64,000 nucleotides of DNA from Nymphaea colorata. Its lineage: Eukaryota; Streptophyta; Magnoliopsida; Nymphaeales; Nymphaeaceae. Positions 23,491 through 36,240 of this stretch are shown one piece after another. Below the pieces are notes generated by a model. It saw nothing but the letters and a program-made list of their open reading frames with translations, had not been told where the DNA came from and searched no databases. The DNA lies in the NCBI RefSeq assembly GCF_008831285.2, contig NC_045142.1:16805354-16869353 (forward strand), written 5' to 3'. How positions within the stretch are numbered: the first letter of the stretch is position 1; every line of letters begins with the position of its first letter. The translations under genes and the position numbers were made by a program.

Positions 23491-23734
23491 TATATTATGA
23501 ACATAGCACCACATTATATATATTATTTCACAAACAGCTCATGTATTACCCTAAAAATACCCATTTATTTTTCTGCACACAGGTAATTACACCTCATACA
23601 TGCATATATATATTTATTTTTAGGCAATCAGAGATGTCTAAGACTAAGAGTGTTGTGTATCATTTCCGGAATATAACACTTCACACATCTATTCATATCT
23701 AGGTGCGTAAATACATGGATTCGCTACTATAACA

Positions 23735-23769
<35 letters not shown>

Positions 23770-24640
23770 ATATATATATATATATATTTACAAGCAACAA
23801 AGGTACAAGGACTACATGCTGCACTCATCGCTAAGTATTCCCATACCTTATTGCTCTATGCTGCAATCGATTCAGTCCGCCAAGAAGGATACTGTTCCAA
23901 GGTAGTGTGGTACGATTTCCTTGCAAAACTACATGTATAATTTCAGCCCCACCAAGTAGAATTCTCCTTTCTTTATATATACATATGTACCTACATATAT
24001 AGATTATTTATAAAAGAAACTATATAACACTTACCAGGGTCTCTCTAACTGTACAGCCCCTGATTTTTTACTGTCAGTACCCTAGCTCCTTGGCTTTCTT
24101 GATCCTCCAAGCTGCGGATAACAGTCACTTGGACCAGTGCCTCTTTGCTCTTGATCTTCACCCCAAGATGCAGGAAAACAAGGGTTAGCTTTCACTTTTT
24201 CTTAATTTCTAACAGCTGGAACCCTTCCCCCTATGGCTGCAGCAAATGGGAACCTGAGGTATGGGGTAATAAGGCCAATACATGGCAAGCAACACCCCCA
24301 AATGATTTTTCTCAGGAAGGCTTCTCAGCTGCCCTCAATCATCTTTAGTTTCTTTTATTATTTTCAGTTACCACTTCTACCAAGGTATATATTTGGTAAC
24401 TCATTCATTTCTTTCCATGGCTGCCCCCTTTATGATATAGTTCACAGTTTCAACTATTTTTATCAGTTATTGAATCTACCAATTATAGCCTATACTCTTA
24501 TTAAAATTTTTGTGATAATAAAGAAAAAGAAAAATGTGGGCATTAAAGCAACCGTGCGGTTTGAGCTGGAAGTATTGGTTAGAAGGCGATCAGTTCGTAG
24601 GGATGATGTTAGCGACCATCAGTTTGTTTGATCAACTTTC
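23491..24640. other. Unidentified region with a TA tract and short open frames
   Basis: It contains (TA)n at 23738-23788. One open stretch at 23790-23938 reads QGLHAALIAKYSHTLLLYA, and another at 24233-24631 starts MAAANGNLRYGVIRPIHGK. I recognise neither, and neither recurs elsewhere in the window. Exons of a host gene are possible; chance frames are equally likely. Confidence 0.3.
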
Positions 24641-24689
24641 AAAGGTCGCGAGTTATAATGAAAAATTTGACTTTTGGTATTGTTTTGGC

Positions 24690-25859
24690 TGCAAGAATGA
24701 TATGTATAGAGGGATAAATTTTGATATAGAAGGCATATTTAGATGGGTGCTTTGTGATGTTAGAGGTGCTTTCCTTCCAGTTTTCACTTTTCACCTGTAC
24801 AAATCACACCTTAGGCATGAAATATATTGGATCATATAGATATATAGCCCTCCACGTATGTCATTAAAATGATCTCAATGCCCACCTAAGCAAGAAATTA
24901 AGTCTAAGGTCACCTACGTTCTTTAGAGAAAGCTTCGCCATTGACCATCAGTGTCGAAAACTCAAGCCGCATCGATTGAAGAAATGGACGAGCGACATCC
25001 CATGACAATGCTGGTGGCTAAAGTGCAGTTTCTCCTCCTCCACCAACCCCCTCTCCTCTTTCTTCTTCTTCGGCCACTTGAATCTGTGGAACTGGTCAAT
25101 GCCCGATATGAGACATGAGATCGAGCTGCTGCGCACTTCTGTGGATCCACAAGTATACAGTATCATAGGAAAAAAGATGAAGGTTGGATTATTTCTGAAT
25201 TTTTTAATGGCATACTATGTCTATTTTACACTTTTTAATTTTTTCATAACCTTTTTTTACCCTTTTAAAATGTTCATTTTCTACTATAAACAGGGATATT
25301 TTGGTCATTATGTACCCATATACACAATTTTTTTACATATAACCTGTTTTGACAATCTGTTTCTACAGGATATATATATGTATGTATATATATAATCAAT
25401 CTTCTTAGTCATCTTTTTCTTACAAGATATATCTTCTCCATATAGAGTACCTTCTTGGACCGGACACTCTCTTTTTCGCTATGACTGTTTTATTAATGCA
25501 AATCTGTTCGTGTTGGCCCATGTCCACCCGTACTCAGCTGAACGCTCTCCACTCATTGCTCTCATCATGAGCAACTGTCATCACCCTCTTTCTCTCTCTC
25601 TCGCTCTCTCAGATTTGGCCTGATTTGATTTTTTATTCTCGAACAGCTCTTAAGGTGGAAAGATTAACAGAAGTTGTGGACTGCGAAAGAGTCATGCATG
25701 GAATATTCTTCTGTCAGATTTTTCTTTCTTTGACAAGTAGCCTAAACCAGTGTTGTTAGAGGTGCACACCTGCATGAGGTCTCTGTGCATCACCTAGAAG
25801 AAAGCCTCAAAGCATCTGAGTGATGCCTCATTGACCTAATTAAGGTGTGCGGCATATAA

Positions 25860-25862
<3 letters not shown>
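24690..25862. repeat. Dispersed repeat D, copy 1
   Basis: It aligns with 32610-33790, 54690-55300 and 60900-62200. Shared landmarks are 'atttagatgggtgctt', 'gcaatatattggatcatatag', the phrase around 'gatgagatcgagctgctgcg' (25118), 'cttcttggaccggacactctc' (25450) and 'tttctttgacaagtagcctaaacca' (25730). Frames are not conserved between copies. No gene. Confidence 0.65.

Positions 25863-25922
<60 letters not shown>
25863..25922. repeat. (TA)n microsatellite
   Basis: Pure TA repeat joined to TG, at the left edge of a repeat-B fragment. Confidence 0.95.
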
Positions 25923-25925
<3 letters not shown>

Positions 25926-26780
25926 GTGTGTGTGTATATTGAAATCAGACAGCTATTTTTGTGCTTGAATGGTTATTTTGTATCATTAAAAACTGCTGTA
26001 AAAGTTGTATTCCATTATTTGAAGCCATGGTCAAGCAACTGATCGTTGCAAATACATATTTTGATGGATTCGAGGTGAAAATCACCTAGAAGACGTCGCT
26101 AGGTTGTTGCATTTGAGAACTCACGGAAAACCCGTGCTGGGGACATCCAGCAACAGCTTGATAGGGAAGAGCAGCGACCTTTTAGGGTTGACAGATTTGG
26201 AGTTTAAGAAAGCTGTGGCATATAGAGAAAAGTCGACGTCATTAATTGTTTTAGAGCTACAAAATAAATGGGACATGCAAAACATGATGTAACTTCACAA
26301 GAAATGGACAAGTATTGAGGTCTTTTCATGTATGACTATCAAAGCTAGTGCTATCTGGATAATTAAATCATGAAATATCGGGCCGAGAACGAACTGGTAC
26401 AATTCAAATAGGTTGATTCAAACCAATTTTCACATGTAAAATGAAAAAAGAAAATGTAAAATAGATGACAAGAAATCACGAAAGTACAAATTAAGAACAA
26501 GAAAGAAACGACAATACATTCTTTGTCTTTCTCCTGGCCTTCCTTGTCTTCAATTTAGTTGGCCCGAGAGAATTTGATTGTTGTTGGTGGTGGCCTTGTT
26601 TGTCTTCGATTTAGTTTATGTAGTAGAGCCCATGTATCTCTTTTGTATCCATAACCAAATCCTCCTTTGGAGTTTCTGGGGAAAATAACGTGGCAATCAA
26701 GATATTTTGGTTAGTTTGCTAACCGATGGCTATTAAGAAATTTCTGTAACATAGAGCTGTGCTTGATTTGTCAACAAGAG
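25923..26780. repeat. Repeat-B start plus fragments of block spacer and copia
   Basis: 25923-26090 matches the start of repeat B (1483-1640). 26365-26560 matches the protease upstream spacer (3285-3440). 26590-26780 matches 20335-20470, the minus-strand copia fragment ('agaaatttctgtaacatagagctgtgct'). So pieces of one duplicated block are present out of their usual spacing, which suggests an older, heavily deleted copy. A 62-codon frame at 26104-26292 is unrecognised. Confidence 0.5.
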
Positions 26781-26879
26781 GAAAATGTCTAATTCCTTTA
26801 AACGGAAGTTGTATCTCTCTTCTTCTCTGCTTCTTCTACTATCTTTTGTTTCGTCCTTTTTTTTAAGTTGTACTGTGGC

Positions 26880-28110
26880 ATTCAGTACTCTTTGGATGTT
26901 TTTAGTTTCATTTAATACAAACTCTCTCTCTCTCTCTCTCTCGTGTGTGTGCATGTGCATATATACATTATATAAATAACATACCACTTACGTAAGGGAC
27001 AGAAGCCGGGCCTATTAAAATTCCTTTTTTTATAATTTAGCACTATCTTAAAATATATTTAATGATAAACATACTTTAAGTTAGTTATTTTTTATTTTAT
27101 TAATATACCATAATAATTGAAAAAGGAATGGCACTTGCGACATCAAAATTTTAATAGTAGAAAAAATACTTTTTTTTATAAAAGTAATTTGAACTTAAAC
27201 ATTGTTTAGATTAAATAGTGTTTATATTGAAGACATTAGAAGATTTATATTTTGTTCAGAACACTTTTTAACACAAATATAAGAGGTCTGTTGGTTTTTG
27301 TTTGTGATGAAAGTAGTGTGTGTGTGTGTGTGTGTGTGTGTATTGAATGGTGAACTGACTTTTTAGAGTTATCAGCCATCAAGTCATGGTTATCCGATCT
27401 AACTTGATAGATAGGAGAAAAAAAAAGAGAAAAACGTGATATGTATTTTCAAGAAATAAAGTGACAGCTCCACGCATTTTGAGTTCTTATGCACGTCTAG
27501 AGAGAGGGGGAGAAAGAGAAGGAGCCGAGAAAGCAAACAAAAGATGATTCCTTCCGGCATTAGCTAGTGACAATAGGCAACCATGAATATTCCTGAGGAC
27601 CATGGTATAGGTACTGTGAATAGCTTTAAAATAGGGAAGGGAAGCTGGGATCAAGCAGGGCTTTCAGATGTGGTTCCATTAGCATATGTGTTTTCTACAT
27701 GCTTTTGTGGTGACCTGCTTTGTGTTGAAGTTGGTGATATATGTGAGACACTTCCTTCATAAAAAAGGACAAAAAGTTGCCGAAAGTTGTTCTTCTGCTT
27801 GAAGAGTCATATTTAGCACATGTTGAATCATATAAATTAGACTATCAATTGCTACTGATGTAACAGATTTGGATTTTTCTTGTTGCCATGGTATTCATAA
27901 TTCCTGTGTTGATAGCCACCGTATTGCCATGGGAAGCACAATCTACCAACTTCACATAAGTATTTTGATTTGAGCATTTCTATTCCACCTCTAAGTCTGC
28001 GTCGTTCCCACCTCTAAGTCTGTGTCTTTCCACCAAGACAGGAACTTTAATATCAATGATGTCATATCATGTAAATTAATGGTTTCTATTCAACAGAGTC
28101 GTTCCTCTTT
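26880..28110. repeat. Repeat A, left part, copy 2
   Basis: Collinear with 42640-43655: a (CT)n/(TG)n tract, 'cataccacttacgtaagggac' (26980-27000), 'ggtactgtgaatagctttaaaat', and 'attccacctctaagtctgcg' joining the first bases of the window. A (TG)n tract lies at 27317-27342. The homology stops near 28105, just past the point ('attaatggt', about 28076-28084) equivalent to the Harbinger insertion point of the other copy. No gene. Confidence 0.65.
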
Positions 28111-28569
28111 TTTTTGCTACAAGTGTAAACCAGTAGCAACCTATTTCCCCATGTAACTTCTTATATAAGGTCATTTCAAACGTGCTGGCCTTAGAGAGGC
28201 TTTAGGCAACACAATCCCAATTGTAAAATAAATTTTTTGTTGACCTATTATAGCACCTTTTTGGATAGAGAGAAAGTAGGATAAAAGGAAAAGACTGGAA
28301 AGGGAAAGAAAGGATTTGGGAAGAAAATGAGAGGAAAGAAAATAGAATGAAACAAATTGTTATAAAAGCTTGTTTGAATAGAAAGAAGAAGAATGTTCAA
28401 ACTATGTTTGTTTAGACTACATAAAGGAAAAGAAATAAATAATTTAAGTTGATTTACAATAATACCCCAAAGACTCTGGAACTTATTATGCAAGTAAAAT
28501 ATTTTTGATTCAGTTATACGGCTGGATTCCAAGGGTCGCATTTCAATCTTTAAAAACCTATTTTATATG

Positions 28570-28613
<44 letters not shown>

Positions 28614-30300
28614 TTTTTATATATATATATATATGTTTGTTTTCCTTATATAAATTTTAAATAATTTATCACCTTAAAATCAACAATGAAAGATAAACTT
28701 TAGCAATAGAGGACTTACGAATGTAAAAGGCCAAGCAAACCAAATACATTTATGACCTCAGGGTTTATCTATGCAACCATTAACATGTGTGAAGGCCTTC
28801 ATCCAAGAAATCCATTTATTTCTTGCTTCATATTAATAGGGATCCTTACATAACTTAATAAGATATAATAATGGTCTCCATAAATTTTTTCTTGCCATTC
28901 ATACTTGCATCTCATCGATCATTTCCAATTTTGATCGCACATTGAAAATGTCATGCTATCGTTTAACAAGTGATGTCCAATTATTCATGCGAATGGAACT
29001 AATATATAGTGAGACCACCAGGGGCAGTGCTGGAAATTTCTGATTGAGGGGCACTCTGTTTAGTTTTAAACTTGAAGGGTCACTCATATGTAAAAGAAAA
29101 AAACAAAAGAAACAATAAAAGTCAATTATGTTTACATTTGTAAATAAGGCAAAATTTGTAGGCTGGTGTGAAAAATTGCCCACACCAGCTACAATGTTAC
29201 TCTACCACTGGAGACCACCTCAAGTTACAGATTACCTCTTCATGTTTCACCACATGGCACTTGTATTTGTCACTCTTCATGCGTTAAAAATATTTGGAGA
29301 TGAATATTTCAATTTGTTTGACTATCTTGGAAGGCTTGAAGTGAATTGTGGCTGCTGGAAGAAAGGAACATGCTTTTTGAGAGTGACTCTAGCACCATTA
29401 GTAGCCATTCTTTGGAATTTGCAATTTCTTTTGAATTTTGACAATGATGCTCTGAGCAGCAGTGATCATCTGAGGAATTTGATGTGAAAGGATGGAGGCC
29501 TTATTGTGGCCAACTCCTTTTGAACATTGAAGAAGTTGAGCCTGCATATGCTGGTGAGGGCATTCCACTTGAAGGGGATGAAGACAATGAAGCAAAATGA
29601 GTATGAATATTATAATGAAGATGAAGATGAATAGATAGGTTGCATATTATAAATGTTTGATAATATGACGTAAAAACAGTAAAAAGTTTATTGTAAAAGT
29701 CTTTAAGACCTCAAAATTTATCATGTTTATCATATCTTATCAATATTATGTCTGTAGATGAAGATTTGTGAATTTTTATTATGTGTGTAATATTGTGATG
29801 AGTTGTTTTATAGAGGAAACTTTTTTCTTGGTTTTATCAGAATTTATCACTATTTTTTATTTTTTAATTGCAAATGCATTACAAAAATAAATTTACAATA
29901 TGTTACCATACATGCATGGGTTAGCCCGATCGATAAGTAATATGATACCGCTTTTACAATATTGTTTCTTTCTTCAAATTAAGTTTCCTACAGATTAAAG
30001 TATTGTCTTATGAGATTGAACAATGACCAGGTGGCCAAATTTAATCAACAGAATTAAGAGCCTCAAGAGAAGTTGTCTAGGGCGCTGGCAAAAAATTGAG
30101 CAGGGAAATAAAGCTGCTACTATCTGGGAGGTTGTTCCATGTGAAGAATTGACTGAGTCTGATGGGGAGGAGGAGGAAATTTGGTGCAGAAGGCAACAAA
30201 TTGTAGATGCATGGGGTGATAGAAATCCAAGTTGTTTTCAAGTTGTAGTTCAAATAGAAATTATTTTTAATGATGATTAATTCTAACATTTAATTAAGAA
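28111..30300. other. Unidentified region
   Basis: It contains a TA/T-rich tract (about 28567-28635) and A/T-rich spacer. A 119-codon plus frame at 29128-29487 (hydrophobic and Trp/Cys-rich, with VNCGCWKKGTCFLRV) is followed, after a frame change, by an acidic segment ending near 29630 (GEGIPLEGDEDNEA). An 85-codon frame at 30023-30280 (acidic ESDGEEEEIWCRRQQ) is also open. I recognise none of them. They are not repeated in the window and may be exons of a decayed or real host gene or transposon. Confidence 0.3.
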
Positions 30301-30339
30301 CTTTATTTTGATTTGCACACTGGGAAGGCACAAAATGAC

Positions 30340-30933
30340 AAGAAAATGTGGATGAAGCTGGACTAGGGCAAGCTAGATGATAAAATCTTGAAGGGTCTGG
30401 TAATTATTAGCCATCATTTTCTTTCTTAATAAGACCAGAAAAAATATGTTATCAATTAAACATTTTCATGATTTGGGTCAAATGACTCATATATCCAGTG
30501 TTTCTTTGGCCAATGTTTGCCATGAGCCAGACCCAACTAGCATTCAATCGACCATATTTTTTGTGTTAAGATTGAACCGATTCAAAAAATAAGTACACTC
30601 TATAGAGATCTTCCCTTGTGTCGGGTGAGCAAGAGGGGTATTTCATCCTACCGCTCAACAAGAGGGGTATTTCATCCCTACAACCAATTCTGTGTCAAGT
30701 GTCCCACAATTGCAGGTTCATTGAAATTCAACAGAATCAGCCTCTATGATGGTAAATCCTAAATAAAATGTTCTTATTTCATTGTCAGAAAATAAATAAT
30801 GAATCATGACTAGTTTACACATATAATTGAGCAAGGTCATCTGTAGACTTAGATAATGTTTGTTATTTGTTGGGTTAGGCATCTTCCCAGATAGAAAACA
30901 TACTAGAAGCATCAAACAAAGCAACGCTAGTGG

Positions 30934-30975
<42 letters not shown>

Positions 30976-32520
30976 CTGTGTGTGTGTGTGTTTTGAAATT
31001 AGGCAGCTATTTCTGTGCTCGGATGGTTATTTTGTATTGTTAAAAACTGCCATAAAAGTTGGATTCCATAATTGAAAACCATGGTCAATCAATTGATCAT
31101 TGCAAATGCATCTTTCGCGATGTTTTTTATCGACACCAAACAAACAAATAACCATCCAGCCGTGGAGGTTCATCTTTGGATCACTTGAATATTCAGAAAT
31201 GATCACGCCAATCCATTGTTAATCAACCATTTTAAATAACCTTAAACATGTTTAAAGTATGATGACATTCCTTTATTTTCCAGTCAACCTTGTACAATAG
31301 ATGGATCATATGAATATCCCATCAAAGGATGTAGGATGGCCCAGCAAAGCAAAATTACTATGATCTTTCAAAAAATTGATTCCTCATGACATGAATAATT
31401 TCACGCTAGCCCGCCAACTTGTGACCTTAACCCCTTCTTTAGTGGTAGAGCCAAGACTTTTTGGCTGAAGGGCACTATACTGATGTGGGGACTATGATGT
31501 GACAGCAACTAGGTCCAGCATCATCGCAACAATACTGATGTGGGGCAATGGTGCACAGCAACCCACACTTCACTTCAATACTTCCCTTCTTACAACATGT
31601 TCACCGCTTATTGTGGTTACCTAAGGAATATGTTAAGATGTCTCTCTTATTGATCAAAATGCTATTACTTAAAATTGCTTGGATTTTGGAGAAGGGTGCA
31701 GAAAACACAAAAAGTTGCATGCAATCCCCAGTAAATGACGCAAGAACTTGTTACATCACTAGCTGATGTCACCAGCCACCATTTGTCCCCAGGCAAAATG
31801 TTCCAATCTTGGTGTCTATTAATTATGACATAGAAAGTGGATTAATTACTGTCATTTGTATATTTAATTACCTATTTGATATCTCATGACTAGAACGAGG
31901 GGCTCCCTCGACAGTTTCAGAACGCAAAAACCTATTTGATTTCACAAGCAGTGGCTGCCGGAAGTTCATGCAGTGCAATTACATTATTATACAAGAATTT
32001 TTGTTAGGTACTGGAAAACTATATATTTTAAACTTAGAACAGGGTAACTCCTCAACTTGATTGCAAGATAAGCTAAGCAAGGTTATAATCAATCACCAAA
32101 ATATGGAGTACATCACTAACTTGTGGAGTTTGGTGCTTGTTGAATGGGGAGTCTATGCTTCATGCCTTCAAACTAAGCAGAGTCCAAAAATCACCAAAAT
32201 GGTTTTCAGCTAGAGATCAAGCTGAAGAAAAATAGAACCCTAAAGGGTGGCAAAGCCAAATTTCTGACTGTGGGGTAGTATTAGTTTAACTTTCAACTTT
32301 ACGGTATATAAAAAATAAATAAAAAAAAAGAAGTATCAATGACTGGTACGGGAAATTGCTTACAAAATTTGCAATGCGCCTCCACTACTGTTAAGGAGTC
32401 ATTTGGCAGCAGGGACACTCATACAGTTTTCATAATAAGAACAACCCCTGAATAGGTAGACAAAATGGGGGATGCTTAGCAGAAGTCTAACCGAGCGTGA
32501 GTGACTATACACAATTTCCC
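30340..32520. repeat. Repeat H/B block (old relative of the protease-block spacer)
   Basis: 30340-30760 follows the order of 9245-9630. A (TA)n tract (30936-30973) and repeat B (30976-32510) follow. A short tandem duplication 'aagaggggtatttcatcc' occurs near 30625-30680. No coding region is supported; the minus-strand frames are not conserved. Confidence 0.65.
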
Positions 32521-33118
32521 TGGATCTCTTTCCTCCAATGAAAAAGATTGAAAACCAGAAGGTGACAAAACAGGATACATAATAACTACGTACCATGAAG
32601 AAGAGAAAACAGATCTATTTAGATGGGTGCTTGATGTTACTTCATGCCTAAGAAGGTGCAGTCCTTCAAGTTTTCACTTTTAACCTATACAAATCAGACC
32701 TTAGGCATGCAATATATTGGATCATATAGATATGTAGCCCTCCACATACGTCATCCACAGCATCGCATCAATTGAGGAATCAACAAGTGATATCCCATGA
32801 CAATGATGGTGGCCAAAGTGCAGTTTCTCCTCTCCACCGCCTGCAGACCCAAAGCCCCGATATGAGATTGAGTTGCGTGTACATCCGAACGCACAAGTAT
32901 GCAGTGGAAAAAAGATGGGGTTTTTGATATGTTCAATTTCTTTATTAAAGAAATGTTTATGTTAGACTGTTTTGACATTTTCATAACCTTTTTTCTACTC
33001 TTTTAAAAAGTTTCTTTTTTATTATATTCAGAGAACAAAGATGGGGTTGGGCTACTTTTAAATTTTTTAATAAAATGATGCTTATTTCAGACTTTTGAAC
33101 TCTTTCATAATATCTTTC

Positions 33119-33166
<48 letters not shown>

Positions 33167-35165
33167 TCTTCTTTGAAGATATGTCTTTTCTATAATACCT
33201 TTTCTTGGACCGGATACTCTCCTTTCATTATGGCTGTTACATTAATACAAATATGTTCGTGTTGTCCCCCTAAACCTGGTAATATATGTGTCATACAAAT
33301 GTAAAAAAAATTTGTGCGCTGGTTATGATGAAAATAGTCAAAATTCACACAAAAAAAATATGGGAAGACAAAAGTGGAAGCCAAAAAAAAAAAACTAAAA
33401 AGTACATACCTTTTGAAAATTATTAAAATGTCCCCTTACTCTTGGGGTATGTACGTTGGGTACCCTTAACCGGGCACTCAAGTCACTCTACACAAACTCA
33501 GCTGAACGCTCTCCACTCACTAACACTTCATGAGCAACTGTCACCACCCTTTCTCTCTCTCTCTCTCGCTTTCTGATTTAGCCTGATTTGTTTTTTTATT
33601 TTAAAACAGCTCTTAAGGATGGTGAAAAGATTAACGGACAATGTGGGCTATTAGAGAGAGAGACATGCATGGAATATTCTTGTGTCAGATTTCCATTGCA
33701 TCCATGGGTCACATTTTTCTTTCTTTGACAAGTAGCCTAAACCATTGCATCTGGCGTTGTTAGCCGACGTGAGGTCTGTGTGCCTATTGTGATACTTTTC
33801 AACCCGCCTTAGTAGTACTTTAATTCTTAATACTCTCACATTCTGTTTTTCTCTTGTAAACGTTGGTTGGAATCAGCCGATTTGAATTGTAGGGGCTTGG
33901 CTTGGCTTGATCCAAAGTGTTATACAAATCGGCTAAAAGTTATTTATTTATTTATGTTTACTTATAAGAAACTCTCTTCTTCATAAAACCACCAACGTGG
34001 ACATACTGTACATCGTTCAACTCGAATGTTGTTCTTGCCATGCTTTGCAGACAAGAGAAATAACACACTAGAATGTGACAGTGGCCACAAGATTCAAACC
34101 TTGAATTCCTTGGATATGAACTGCCAAGCAGCCCAGTTGCCCAATGTGCCTTGAGGCAATCAGCCAATCTTTATTCAAGTGATTCGGAATGAAGCATGAT
34201 TTAGCCAGTTCATCGCCAATCACCCATTTTAAAAGACGCATATGTGCTTACGGTTTTCTTTTAGTTTCCACTTGATTTTAAATTTCATTCAGAGAAATTT
34301 ACACAATATTGACAAAGTAGTTCCCATCTTGATCTCAATCTCAAACTGCGGGCCCACACGGACCATCTACAGTCCAGCATCTGTAGTTTGGCATTGTTGA
34401 GGAATCTATCAATGACATCATTGGAGTTGGTCAAAGAGGGCATCTGCAGTTTAACCCAACCTGGGGATGTCAAAGGGTTGGGTTAGGTCCAAGCAAGCTG
34501 GCTCTGACCTAAATGAATGTGGGTGAACAGGATCTGGAATAGCATTAGGCTGGAACCAGGCTTGACAAAGCCATGCTTGGGCTGACCCAAAGCCTTTATT
34601 GGCAGTCCAAGCCTGTTCTCTTTAGTTATTGGGCCAGGGCCTGACCATCAACTTCATGTTTATCTTGTACTCAACCCGATATCTATCCTAATTTGAAACT
34701 CTTCACTTTTCATTTTCTAGTTTTCTGGAAACCATTGGGAATATGTCAAGAGTTTGTATGGGACTCGACTGCTGGCATCATGCCAAAGAATGTGGAAAAA
34801 AAAAAGTATAAAGGTATGTATTTGGGCCAAGTCGAGCCCCCAATACCTGACCCAGGCCAGCTATCCCAGCGAGTTTTCTTATCTGGCCAGCAGGTCAAAT
34901 GGTCCCAATTGTCCATCTGGTGCCTGGCCCAGTGCTTACCCTTAGAGTCAGTCATAGTGTTTTGGCAAAATATATACAGGACTTTTGCTACGAAGTTCCC
35001 ACTGATCTTGTGTGTGTGAGAGGTTTGCCATCATTGAGAACTTGCTTGTCAGCTAATTAATATTTTTGGGTGATGCATTTGAAAGAGGCCTAGCTTAAAA
35101 CCGAACATGGAATCTTTTGCACCCTTTAGATATGATAAAAGTCATTTTGTGCATGAGTTTATGGT
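31507..35165. repeat. Segmental duplication, left copy (pairs with 59770-64000)
   Basis: It aligns from 'ctaggtccagcatcatcgcaacaatactg' onward with 59770-64000 over repeats B, D and E, ending near the window's right edge. The left copy lacks about 469 bases present at 62186-62654; its junction lies near 33783 with a shared 'tgc'. 33124-33164 is a (TA)n tract, much shorter in the other copy (61547-61568). No conserved coding frame. Confidence 0.85.
34060..34170 (-). repeat. Possible tRNA-derived SINE head
   Basis: On the minus strand a box-A-like 'ttgggcaactggg' is followed about 40 bases later by a box-B-like 'aggtttgaatctt', the layout of the RNA polymerase III promoter in tRNA-derived SINEs. 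The same segment occurs at 55330-55440 and 62930-63035. It could equally be part of repeat E with chance similarity; no target duplication or A-tail was found. Confidence 0.3.
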
Positions 35166-35169
35166 AATC

Positions 35170-36240
35170 TAATTAAAATATCATTAGACGCCATACAGTG
35201 GTGCTACTTAGTCTTCACCTATAAAAATTAAAACTACTTAAGATATTACTAGTACCTTTATATGGGAGAATTATAGCATGTTGAATGCCCAGTGTTGTTA
35301 GGTAATTAAAAAGTTAAAAATCTATGGTTGAAAGAACCACAAACTGTTGTTTAAAGCATGATAAACTATTATAAAAACACACTACCACAAACCATAAACC
35401 GTTGCTAATACCCCTGCAGTGTCTATATTTTAGCAAATAATGTTTTATTTTTAGCTATATGACAATATCTAGCATCCATCAAATTTGAATCCACACACAC
35501 ACACATATTCAAATTTGTCATTTCTTAGATCTTGTCTTATTACTAAAAATAAAGATCGGTCGCTAAAGCATGCAGCTGTATTAGAAACAGTGTATCAAAT
35601 AGTGCCTATTTATGGCACTTTTTTAATGGTTTATGGGTTTATCAGTGACATATTTTAAATCTATTAGTCGTCCAACATCCAAAAGATTAAAATGATTATA
35701 TATATATATATATATATATATTTGTTATATATATATATTTGTTTACTTAATATATATTTATCTGTATTTATAATTATATTAATCACTAGGAACCTTATTT
35801 TCCTAAGGAGTATGTTAACTTGTCAACCTTATTCCTTCAACTCTTCATCGAGGTTCTTCGTTCTTGAAAACGGTAATATTCAAAAAAATATTGTTCTTAC
35901 CACTTTTGTCTATATTGCTAAAAATATCAAGGACCACAAAAGTGCATGGGAGCCCCAACCCTGTGATGTATACCTTGTCCCTTCAATGGGGGCCCGAAAT
36001 GCTGCACATTCCTTGACGAGGAACCGTTCTGATGCAATCGGGCTGGGTTTCTCCTTCCATTAATGATCAAAAGTAATATAAAGAAAAAAAAATTAACAGA
36101 AAAAACACAATTAAGAACTGGCCTCTAACTAAGCCTCAACACTCTCTTGCTCACTCAGCAAACTTTCCATGGTCAGGGTCAGCACTTTTCAGGATTTGTC
36201 TGACATGAATCAGTGACCTTCAGATCATTAATGTTGGATT
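35170..36240. other. Unidentified A/T-rich region
   Basis: There is a short TA tract at 35697-35720 and open frame 35692-36063, whose start is a TA-repeat artefact and whose end (HKSAWEPQPCDVYLVPSMG) is unrecognised. Nothing else is supported. Confidence 0.35.
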
